From: Ruegeria haliotis
Lineage (GTDB): Bacteria > Pseudomonadota > Alphaproteobacteria > Rhodobacterales > Rhodobacteraceae
Direction: 5' to 3'
DNA length: 35,590 bases
Assembly (NCBI RefSeq): GCF_013377785.1
Contig: NZ_JABXWT010000025.1
Coordinates: 1-35,590 of the forward strand
The notes under the pieces were generated by a model, which was not told the origin of the DNA, searched no databases, and was given only the letters and a program-made list of their open reading frames with translations. The position numbers were made by a program, and so were the translations under genes. Positions 10,209-17,343 of the stretch are shown piece by piece. The stretch's first letter is position 1, and each line of letters opens with the position of its first letter.

Positions 10209-11225
10209 ATGCTGAAATCCACAACCTGCCTTGCCACCGCCCTTGCGACCCTGATCGCCACCACGGCTGCCGCCGATGGTGAAATGAACCTGTACTCATC
10301 GCGTCACTACGACACTGACGAGCGCTTGTATTCGGACTTCGAAGACGCCACCGGCATCACAATCAACCGTATCGAGGGCAAAGCCGACGAGTTGATCGCC
10401 CGGATGGAAGCCGAAGGCGCGAACTCGCCTGCGGATGTGATGCTGACCGTGGACACCTCGCGACTGGCGCGCGCCAAAGAGGCCGGATTACTGCAGTCGA
10501 TCGACAGCACCATTCTGGAGGAGCGTGTCCCAGCCAATCTGCAGGACGCTGACAATGAATGGTTCGGCTTTTCACAGCGCGGGCGGATCATCTTTTTCAA
10601 CAAGGACAAAGTCGCCAATCCACCGGCAACCTATGCTGATCTGGCCAAACCGGAATACAAAGGGATGGTCTGTATCCGATCGTCGAGCAATACTTACAAC
10701 CAAACACTGCTGGCTTCGATCGTCACACATGAGGGCCCTGAGGCCGCTAAGTCGTGGGCCGAAGGCATCGTCGCCAACATGGCACGTGACCCCCAGGGTG
10801 GCGACACCGATCAGCTGCGCGGTATCGTATCGGGCGAATGCGACATCGCCGTATCGAACACCTATTACTTTGCACGCGCGATCCGCAAAGACGTCAAAGG
10901 CCTGTCGGCTGACCGCGACATCGTCAGCTGGGTATTCCCTAACCAGGACAGCTATGGCGCGCATATGAACCTGTCTGGCGGCGGCGTCGCCGCGCACGCG
11001 CCAAACAAGGAAAACGCCGTCCTGTTCCTGGAATATCTGGCCAGTGATCAGGCGCAGCAATACTTCTCGTCTGGCAATGACGAATTCCCCGCGGTTGAAG
11101 GTGTTGAACTGGCGGATTCGGTAAAAGCCCTGGGCGAATTCAAAGCCGATGACGTGAACCTGTCCGAGGTCGCCAAGAACATCCCCGAGGCGCAAAAAAT
11201 CTTTAACGAGGTTGACTGGAAATAG
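10209..11225 (+). CDS. Periplasmic Fe(III)-type ABC transporter substrate-binding protein
   Basis: The protein has 338 residues from the ATG at 10209. A Sec signal (residues 1-22, ending AAAD) starts a type II periplasmic binding fold of the FbpA/FutA/AfuA family. Supporting features are MNLYSSRHYDTDERLYSDFEDATG at the mature N-terminus and the paired tyrosines in SNTYYFARAI, which in this family bind ferric iron. It should capture Fe(III) for import, yet no permease or ATPase gene follows; a terminator closes the unit. The longer frame from 10152 has no signal-peptide-compatible start. Confidence 0.9.
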   Translation: MLKSTTCLATALATLIATTAAADGEMNLYSSRHYDTDERLYSDFEDATGITINRIEGKADELIARMEAEGANSPADVMLTVDTSRLARAKEAGLLQSIDSTILEERVPANLQDADNEWFGFSQRGRIIFFNKDKVANPPATYADLAKPEYKGMVCIRSSSNTYNQTLLASIVTHEGPEAAKSWAEGIVANMARDPQGGDTDQLRGIVSGECDIAVSNTYYFARAIRKDVKGLSADRDIVSWVFPNQDSYGAHMNLSGGGVAAHAPNKENAVLFLEYLASDQAQQYFSSGNDEFPAVEGVELADSVKALGEFKADDVNLSEVAKNIPEAQKIFNEVDWK

Positions 11226-11248
11226 TCCGGGTCAAACGTCGAGCAGTG

Positions 11249-11276
11249 AAAGGGTGCAGAGTTTTCTGCACCCTTT
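11249..11276 (+). terminator. Intrinsic terminator after the Fe-binding protein gene
   Basis: A 12-bp perfect stem (11249-11260 with 11265-11276) has a 4-nt loop and a T-containing tail. Confidence 0.9.
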
Positions 11277-11342
11277 TCTATTGCACGCCGTTAAATTCAG
11301 GATATATTTCTCATATGTGGAACTGATTCCCGGATATGGGCA

Positions 11343-11897
11343 ATGCTTGATGACCTCTCAACCCGCCTTGCAAGCCGCCTGAACGAGCTGCGTCAGGGGC
11401 GCGGTTGGTCGCTGGATCAGCTGTCCGATCACAGCGGTATCAGCCGGGCCACATTGTCGCGAATGGAAAAGGGTGATGTCAGCCCGACCGCAGAAAGCCT
11501 CGGTCGTCTGTGCGCGGCGTACGGCCTGCCAATGTCCCGGTTGCTGATGATGGTTGAAGACAGCTTTGACCCGAAAGTCCCGTTTGAGCGTCAGGTCGAA
11601 TGGCGCGATCCCGAGACCGGATTCAACCGCCGTTCTGTGTCACCTCCCGCGACAGGGTTGACCGGCGAAGTGCTGGAGTGTCACTTGCCGCGCGACACCG
11701 TGATCAACTATGAAACACCGCCCAAGCCCGGTCAGGAACATCACCTGATTGTACTGGATGGCGTGCTCACCCTGACCGTCGACGGCGCAGCGCATGTGCT
11801 AAGCAGCGGAGATTGCCTGCGCTATCATCTGTCTGGCCCGACCCGATTTGAAACAAGTGCAACGCGCGGTGCCCGATACATTCTGGTCCTGATATGA
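11343..11897 (+). CDS. XRE-family transcriptional regulator with C-terminal cupin sensor
   Basis: The protein has 184 residues. An N-terminal helix-turn-helix (about residues 8-62, with LDQLSDHSGISRATLSRMEKGDVSPT) is followed by a cupin (about 105-182, with PGQEHHLIVLDGVLTLTVDG). This PuuR/SutR-like architecture usually controls an adjacent metabolic gene and senses a small ligand in the cupin. It overlaps the next acetyltransferase gene by 4 nt (ATGA), so the two are co-translated and the acetyltransferase may modify the ligand or share the regulon. The ligand is unknown. Confidence 0.9.
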   Translation: MLDDLSTRLASRLNELRQGRGWSLDQLSDHSGISRATLSRMEKGDVSPTAESLGRLCAAYGLPMSRLLMMVEDSFDPKVPFERQVEWRDPETGFNRRSVSPPATGLTGEVLECHLPRDTVINYETPPKPGQEHHLIVLDGVLTLTVDGAAHVLSSGDCLRYHLSGPTRFETSATRGARYILVLI

Positions 11898-12412
11898 TCA
11901 CGCGACTGACCGATGCCTATTTCGACGGCGCGTTGGATGATCTGACGGGTATTTTGCACGCCTGCGTACATACCGGCGCGAGCATCGGTTTCATTCTGCC
12001 ATTCTCGCCCAGGGATGCCCGCGCCTATTGGACGGATCAGGTCCGCCCCGGTCTGCAGTCGGGTGGGCTGGACCTGTTCGCCGCATACGACGAAGGGCGC
12101 ATTCTGGGTACGGTTCAAATGATCCCGGCGACTATGCCTAACCAGCCACATCGCGCCGATGTGGCAAAGTTGCTGGTCCATCCGCAGGCGCGGCGGCGCG
12201 GTTTGGGACGGGCCCTGATGATTGCCCTTGAGGCGCGCGCAGCTGAACTAGGGAAAACCATGCTGGTGCTGGACACGCGCAGTTCGGATCCATCGCGTAT
12301 CCTGTATCAGGATCTGGGGTTCCGGGTTGCTGGTGAAATTCCAAACTACTGCCGCAATCCGCTTGAAAACCGACTGGAGCCTACGAGCTACATGTTCAAA
12401 GATCGGAGTTAA
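11894..12412 (+). CDS. GNAT family N-acetyltransferase
   Basis: The protein has 172 residues. It shows the acetyl-CoA site of the GNAT fold: the strand VAKLLVHPQARRRGLGRALM, with the R/Q-x-x-G-x-G/A loop written as RRRGLG, then a helix and the late strand MLVLDTRS. The substrate is unknown. It is co-translated with the XRE-cupin regulator upstream. Its stop overlaps, tail to tail, the end of the response-regulator gene on the other strand, with no terminator between them. Confidence 0.87.
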   Translation: MITRLTDAYFDGALDDLTGILHACVHTGASIGFILPFSPRDARAYWTDQVRPGLQSGGLDLFAAYDEGRILGTVQMIPATMPNQPHRADVAKLLVHPQARRRGLGRALMIALEARAAELGKTMLVLDTRSSDPSRILYQDLGFRVAGEIPNYCRNPLENRLEPTSYMFKDRS

Positions 12413-13134
12413 GGCACAAATTTTCGGACATTGGCGGCAAAGCAATACCCGATCCCGTGTACCGTCTTGATGAATGTTGGCGCAGCAGGATCAGGTTCGA
12501 TCTTTTTGCGCAGACGCGCAACATGCACATCGATGGTGCGATCCCCAACAACCGTTTCACGCCCCCGCGCAGTGTCCAGCAATTGGTCCCGCGAAAACAC
12601 CATATGCGGGTTGGTGACAAAGGCGTGCAAAACATCGAATTCGGTTGTGGTAAGAGGTGTCACTCCTTGGGTACTTCTTGCCGTCAGCGTCCGCTCATTC
12701 ACGTTCAACACCCAATCCCCGAACGCGATCTGCGTCCCGTCAGCGCCATTCGCGCCAATATCCCCAACACGCGCGCGGCGCAGAACGGTGCGGATACGGG
12801 CGAGAACCTCACGCGCCTCGAAAGGTTTGGTGATATAGTCGTCAGCGCCGAATTCCAGCCCGACAACACGATCGAAAATCTCATCCCGACCCGACAGGAC
12901 AATGATGGGAATGTTGGAATTGACCCGCAGCTCACGGGTGATGTCAAAGCCATTTCGTCCGGGTAAACCGATATCCAGCAGGATCAGGTCGACACTGGTT
13001 TGCGCCAGAACTGCATCCATCGCATTGCCGTCCGCTGCACAGGTCACCTGGCACCCCTGTTTTTCAAGATAGCGCTGCAGAAATGAGGTGATCTGCGGGT
13101 CGTCATCGACAACAAGGATATGGTCTTTGGCCAT
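12409..13134 (-). CDS. OmpR/PhoB-family response regulator
   Basis: The product is 241 residues from the ATG at 13134, where the receiver domain begins directly (MAKDHILVVDDD); longer frames to 13305 read nonsense. The receiver domain (1-118) has the acidic pocket D10-D12, phospho-acceptor D54 (LLDIGLP) and the conserved TKPF lysine. A winged-helix DNA-binding domain follows (about 140-235, TTTEFDVLHAFVTNPHMVFSRDQLLD and RTIDVHVARLRKKIE). It is the last gene of the co-oriented Mo-enzyme cluster. The sensor kinase at the other end of the cluster is its natural partner by position, and tandem repeats upstream of the first peroxidase are a candidate target. Pairing is inferred. Confidence 0.92.
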   Translation of the reverse strand: MAKDHILVVDDDPQITSFLQRYLEKQGCQVTCAADGNAMDAVLAQTSVDLILLDIGLPGRNGFDITRELRVNSNIPIIVLSGRDEIFDRVVGLEFGADDYITKPFEAREVLARIRTVLRRARVGDIGANGADGTQIAFGDWVLNVNERTLTARSTQGVTPLTTTEFDVLHAFVTNPHMVFSRDQLLDTARGRETVVGDRTIDVHVARLRKKIEPDPAAPTFIKTVHGIGYCFAANVRKFVP

Positions 13135-13231
13135 TACATGTTCCGGGCGGGCAAGGTTAGCTGGCTCAAAACACTTGTATCCGCTGGGGCTTGGCACTTG
13201 CAAGGAGGACGCAGAACGGGACATGAGGCAA

Positions 13232-14476
13232 TCAGAACCGTAAGAAATCCAGCGCGTGGCCTTCGGGCAGCGACGCGGTTTCTGCAGGAATGACAGCCAG
13301 GCCATCCGCTTGCGCCAACAAGGCCACCCGCCCGCTGTAGGATGGGGCCATCAGACGCAAGCGGGGTCTGCCGTCAGGTGCGATTCCATCGACTTGAACC
13401 GGACGGTATTCCTGTCGCCCGGCACGGCGTTGCAGCGGCTCGGCCAGAATGGCCTGCTGAGGTGCTGGCGGGACACGGCGCAGACCGGCGCGGCGCATCA
13501 TCAACTGCGATCCAATGATCTGCCATGTGACATAGGCCGAAACCGGGTTGCCCGGCAGCCCAATGTAAAGCGCGTCGCCGCGCCGCCCGAACATAATGGG
13601 CTTGCCAGGTTTCATCGCCACTTTCATCACATCCGTTTCGCCACCGATCTTGGCGAACAGGCGCGGCATATGATCTTCGTCTCCGACCGACACTCCACCG
13701 GTTGTGACGATCAGGTCTGAACTGTCGCACGCTTGGCTCAGAACCTGTTCGAGTATCACAGGATCATCATCGACCGGGCCAGCATCCGTCAATTGAATCC
13801 ACGGTTTGTCCAATAACGCGCGCAACATGTAGCGGTTCGAGTTGTAAATCTGGCCGGGCCCGAGATCTTCGCCGGGCTGCTTCAACTCGCTGCCCGTCGA
13901 AAAAATAGTGACCTTGAGTTTGCGATAGACCGTAACCTGCCCATATCCGGCAGAGGCCAGAGCAGCGGCTTCCCGCGGGCCAATCTCGCAGCCCCGGCGC
14001 AGGATAGGTGTCCCTGCCCTGAGGTCTTCGCCCGCGCGACGGATGTGCTGGCCGGGTTTCGGGCGACGAGTGAATCGGATGCGGTCCGGTGTGGCCTCGC
14101 AATCTTCCTGCATCAGCACAGCGTCAAAATCTGCGGGTACGGGCGCGCCCGTCAGAATGCGCAACGCACTGCCCGCAGGAGCGGTATGCGCGCCGCTATC
14201 GCCAGCCGCCACGCGCCCTGCGATTGATAACTCGAACAGCGGCCCATCGCCCAAATCGGACAGTCGCACCGCATATCCGTCCATTGCGGAATTGTCGAAG
14301 GCAGGCATCTCCACCCTGCTGATGCAATTCTCAGCCAAGACCCTACCTGTCGCCTCACCCAGCGGCAGGATTTCCGTTTCCATAATAGGATCAGCCGCAG
14401 CCAGACCACGAGTCAGTGCATCCTCAACAGACAGGTACGTTTGAGCGTGGCGGTCGCAGGCGCATCCATCAGCCAT
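13232..14476 (-). CDS. moeA: Molybdopterin molybdenumtransferase (MoeA)
   Basis: The protein has 414 residues from the ATG at 14476; the frame open to 14692 is only an overlap with the upstream gene. MoeA inserts molybdate into adenylylated molybdopterin. Typical motifs are MPAFDNSAMDGYAV, STGSEL, GGVSVGDEDHM, KPGKPIMFG and GLPGNPVSAYVTWQ. A short Cys-rich start (MADGCACDRH) is unusual. It overlaps the pseudoazurin gene by 8 nt, so it is co-translated with it. Its place inside a Mo-enzyme operon suggests a dedicated copy supplying cofactor to the reductase, with the main moeA probably elsewhere. Confidence 0.95.
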   Translation of the reverse strand: MADGCACDRHAQTYLSVEDALTRGLAAADPIMETEILPLGEATGRVLAENCISRVEMPAFDNSAMDGYAVRLSDLGDGPLFELSIAGRVAAGDSGAHTAPAGSALRILTGAPVPADFDAVLMQEDCEATPDRIRFTRRPKPGQHIRRAGEDLRAGTPILRRGCEIGPREAAALASAGYGQVTVYRKLKVTIFSTGSELKQPGEDLGPGQIYNSNRYMLRALLDKPWIQLTDAGPVDDDPVILEQVLSQACDSSDLIVTTGGVSVGDEDHMPRLFAKIGGETDVMKVAMKPGKPIMFGRRGDALYIGLPGNPVSAYVTWQIIGSQLMMRRAGLRRVPPAPQQAILAEPLQRRAGRQEYRPVQVDGIAPDGRPRLRLMAPSYSGRVALLAQADGLAVIPAETASLPEGHALDFLRF

Positions 14477-14957
14477 TTTGGCCCTCCAATACCTCAAAGA
14501 GGTCTTCGAACCCGGCCTGTTCGGCTTCCCCGAGTTTCGGCAGATGGGTGCGGGCCGCCTCGAGATTGGCGGCCGGGTCACCCACCACCAACAGCATAAC
14601 CATACCGTGACGACCATGCACACGGCAGCGAATGCCGTAGACCCCTTCGTGTTCGAAGGCCAGGTCCATCTCGGGTTTGCCGCGGATTTCAAATGTCCGC
14701 GCGCCTTCGGGGATCATCGGCTTGATGGACGACACGGTGTGTCGCCCGGTCGACCCCTTGAAGCGGACGGTCGATCCAGCGGGAACATGCAAGTATTTTG
14801 GTTCAAACCGAAAGGCATGAGCAGGAGTATCAGCGTTCAGGTCGATGATCTGATGCACTACGGCTACTTCGGGCAAATCTTCAGCCATTACCGCAGGAGC
14901 AAATCCCATCGACCCTGCGATCACCATCGCTGTGACGGCTCTGCGCGAAAACTCCAT
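14469..14957 (-). CDS. Pseudoazurin-type cupredoxin, probable electron carrier of the Mo-enzyme system
   Basis: The protein has 162 residues from the ATG at 14957, chosen for its strong GGAGGGACAC ribosome site. Twin arginines (FSRRAVTAM, RR at 5-6) and a hydrophobic stretch ending VMAED suggest Tat or Sec export. The type 1 copper set is H73 (GRHTV), C111, H114 and M119; the spacing C-x2-H-x4-M and the C-terminal helical tail after VVGDPAANLEAA match pseudoazurin. Pseudoazurins carry electrons from the bc1/cytochrome pool to periplasmic reductases such as nitrite reductase. Here the expected partner is the Rieske/Mo enzyme encoded upstream. It sits 14 nt after the HEAT gene and overlaps moeA. 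Confidence 0.88.
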   Translation of the reverse strand: MEFSRRAVTAMVIAGSMGFAPAVMAEDLPEVAVVHQIIDLNADTPAHAFRFEPKYLHVPAGSTVRFKGSTGRHTVSSIKPMIPEGARTFEIRGKPEMDLAFEHEGVYGIRCRVHGRHGMVMLLVVGDPAANLEAARTHLPKLGEAEQAGFEDLFEVLEGQNG

Positions 14958-14971
14958 GTGTCCCTCCGGAT

Positions 14972-17179
14972 TCAGACCGCCCGGGAACCCTCCCCGAGAA
15001 GATCGGCCAATGCGCTTATCATTATCGGCCATTCTGCGCGACGGTCGTGGTCACGCAATTCGGCCAGCAATGTGCGCCCAATGGACACGACCGCCGGAGT
15101 GCTGTCATTGACATAGGTCACGATTCGCTGCTCGGGATTGGCCAAAAGGAAGGGGACAATCGCAGCCCCTGCCTGATCCGGCGCGATTTCCGACATCAGC
15201 CGCATCGCCGCCTGACGCACCGGGGCGGAAACGTCATCCAGAAGGCCGCGCGCCACATCCGCCGTGCCGTCCCATTTCGTCAGTATATGCATGGCATCAA
15301 TGCGGAACGGGGTATCGCCGGTTTTCAGCATCGCGCGCAGCTTGCCACGCAAGGCATCCTGCGGCGGCAAGTCGGCTTGTTGCAACAGTTTCAGTGCTTG
15401 CAGGGACAATCCGGAATCCGTGTGCGAAAGGCCTAACGTGATCAGTTCGACCAGTTGTTTCTGGCTCAACTCAGCGCCGTGGCGCGCAACCGATACACCC
15501 AATGCCGACAAGGCTTGCTGCGCGATATCAGTCTCAGGGTCTTTTGCGATTTGGGCCAGCATGACCTGCATTCCGCGCACCTCACCCAACAAACGGATAG
15601 CAGAAAGGCGGGTCTCACGCTCCAACGCCTCGGCATTGTCGTCCAACGCCACACGGCGGCGTTTGGGGTGGCGTGTGGCTTTAGCCAGCAGCGCCTGTTC
15701 GCGCGGCGTCAAAGGCTGCATGTCGCCCTCTTCGGCCTCTTGTGTCATTTCCGCAGCAATCGCGTCGTGGCCAAGGATCGCTCCGAGGCTTGAGGTCGGA
15801 CCATTTTCGCCCCCTTCCGAGACGTCCAGACCAGCCTCTTCCAGCGCTGCAATGTCGGTTTTTGGGGCGGTTTCCTCTGGCTCTTCTTCTGCAACAACCG
15901 GCATTGGGGCCAGTGCGTAGGACAACAACAACTCGCGCCCTTGCTGCTGGTTCACATGCGGACGGTTTTCATCGGTGACGATCATCGCCAACGACGCTAC
16001 CGCCTTTAGTCGCACCGACCGGAACGGCGACCGGCAGGCACGTTGCAACCATTCAGCCGCCTCACCCAAGGGCGACGACGCCAGCGCATCGACGATGGCC
16101 CATTGCAGACGTTCTGCTTTCAGATCGTCGACCCCGGCCGAGAACAGCGCGTTCAGACGGTCCGTGACCAGTTGAGGGGCCAACGCGGCCAGCAGACCAA
16201 AGGCCTGCGCGGAGACTTCGGGTTGCTGACCGGTGGCCAGAAAATCCAACACCTGCCAGCGCAGATCGTCCGAGTCGGCGATGGGTGTGTCACGCTCCAG
16301 CCGCTCGATCAGCGCTAACTGCACTTTTGCACCGGGGTCGCGCATCATACGGTCCAGAAGTTCAGGTTCCGAGAACCCCGATCGGTTCAGCGCAGCGATA
16401 CGAATATCTTCGATCGCGTCAGTCAACGCTTGATCGACCAGCGCCGGGTCATCCGGCATCAGCGCCTCATACGCCAGCAGGCGGATCGCACCGTCTTTGT
16501 CGCTGAGCGCCTTGCGTAAGATCGCCTCGGCCTCGTCGCCGCCAATTGCAGCGATGGTCCGCAGGGCGCGATGGCGCAGACGGCGGTTTGAGGATTGAGT
16601 GAACACACCCAAGGTCGGCACCGAGGGCTGACCAATCCGTCCCAGCGCCTCGCAAGCGACATCGCCCAACTCTTGCCCGTCTTCGTCCATCAGAGCCAGA
16701 ACAATAGGCTCAATCGCGGCCTCATCGCCCATGGCGCCAAGCGCCTTGATCGAGGCAATCTGGGCGTCAAGCCAATCATCCCATTCGTCCTGGTGCAGTT
16801 CATCCTCATCCCATGTGATCTCTTCCCCACGTCCGGTCACGAGCATGCGCAAGTAAGGTGCAGCATCAGCGGCTTTTAACTCGGCCAGCGCGGTCACGCA
16901 GGCCAGTTTCACCTCGCCACAGGGATCATGGATCAGGTTCTCCAGCAACTGTGGCGCAGCTTCTTTCACGCCCAACGCGCCCAGCGCTTGGGCCGCGTCC
17001 TGACGGACGTCTTCATCGTCATCTAGCAGTGCTTCGACCAGCGCAGGGCTGCTCTTGGCGCCAATTGCTGTCAGCGCTTGAATAGCGCGCAGGCGAATCA
17101 CGTCATATTCGGATTTCGCATATTCGGAAAACAGGCGGGTGGCCTCATCGCGCAGGGCGGTATCGGATTGGAAGGTCAT
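14972..17179 (-). CDS. Large HEAT-repeat protein, likely accessory to the Mo-enzyme
   Basis: The protein has 735 residues from the ATG at 17179; the frame open to 17461 overlaps the end of the Mo subunit in another frame. It is built of many about 30-residue helical HEAT/PBS-lyase-type repeats such as VRQDAAQALGALG, IRLLAYEAL, PVRQAAMRLMSEI. A charged, Glu-rich linker (about 445-510) lies in the middle. No signal peptide is seen, so it is predicted cytoplasmic. HEAT proteins act as protein-binding scaffolds. Position directly after the catalytic subunit suggests a maturation or assembly chaperone for the cofactor-loaded, Tat-exported enzyme; that role is my inference. Confidence 0.85.
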   Translation of the reverse strand: MTFQSDTALRDEATRLFSEYAKSEYDVIRLRAIQALTAIGAKSSPALVEALLDDDEDVRQDAAQALGALGVKEAAPQLLENLIHDPCGEVKLACVTALAELKAADAAPYLRMLVTGRGEEITWDEDELHQDEWDDWLDAQIASIKALGAMGDEAAIEPIVLALMDEDGQELGDVACEALGRIGQPSVPTLGVFTQSSNRRLRHRALRTIAAIGGDEAEAILRKALSDKDGAIRLLAYEALMPDDPALVDQALTDAIEDIRIAALNRSGFSEPELLDRMMRDPGAKVQLALIERLERDTPIADSDDLRWQVLDFLATGQQPEVSAQAFGLLAALAPQLVTDRLNALFSAGVDDLKAERLQWAIVDALASSPLGEAAEWLQRACRSPFRSVRLKAVASLAMIVTDENRPHVNQQQGRELLLSYALAPMPVVAEEEPEETAPKTDIAALEEAGLDVSEGGENGPTSSLGAILGHDAIAAEMTQEAEEGDMQPLTPREQALLAKATRHPKRRRVALDDNAEALERETRLSAIRLLGEVRGMQVMLAQIAKDPETDIAQQALSALGVSVARHGAELSQKQLVELITLGLSHTDSGLSLQALKLLQQADLPPQDALRGKLRAMLKTGDTPFRIDAMHILTKWDGTADVARGLLDDVSAPVRQAAMRLMSEIAPDQAGAAIVPFLLANPEQRIVTYVNDSTPAVVSIGRTLLAELRDHDRRAEWPIMISALADLLGEGSRAV

Positions 17180-17278
17180 ATCAGTCTGCCATGTTCCGGT
17201 TGGGAAGGGTTGGGTAGAAGTGGAAGACAGGTTTCCCAACCAAGGTCCTGCCTTCCAGTGAACCGGGTGTCCGGCTCT

Positions 17279-17332
17279 GGTCCCTTCTGCAGCGGGACCG
17301 ATCCGGGGGCCGACATGGCGTCCGCCCCCCGG
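17279..17332 (-). other. Two adjacent GC hairpins in the gap after the Mo subunit gene
   Basis: In the 164-bp gap between the Mo subunit and the HEAT gene there are two stems: CCGGGGGC (17303-17310) with GCCCCCCGG (17324-17332, one bulge), and GGTCCC (17279-17284) with GGGACC (17294-17299). Neither has a T-run, so they fit RNA stabilisation or partial attenuation that raises the ratio of enzyme to accessory proteins better than a true terminator. Confidence 0.5.
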
Positions 17333-17343
17333 AAACTTGTGCA

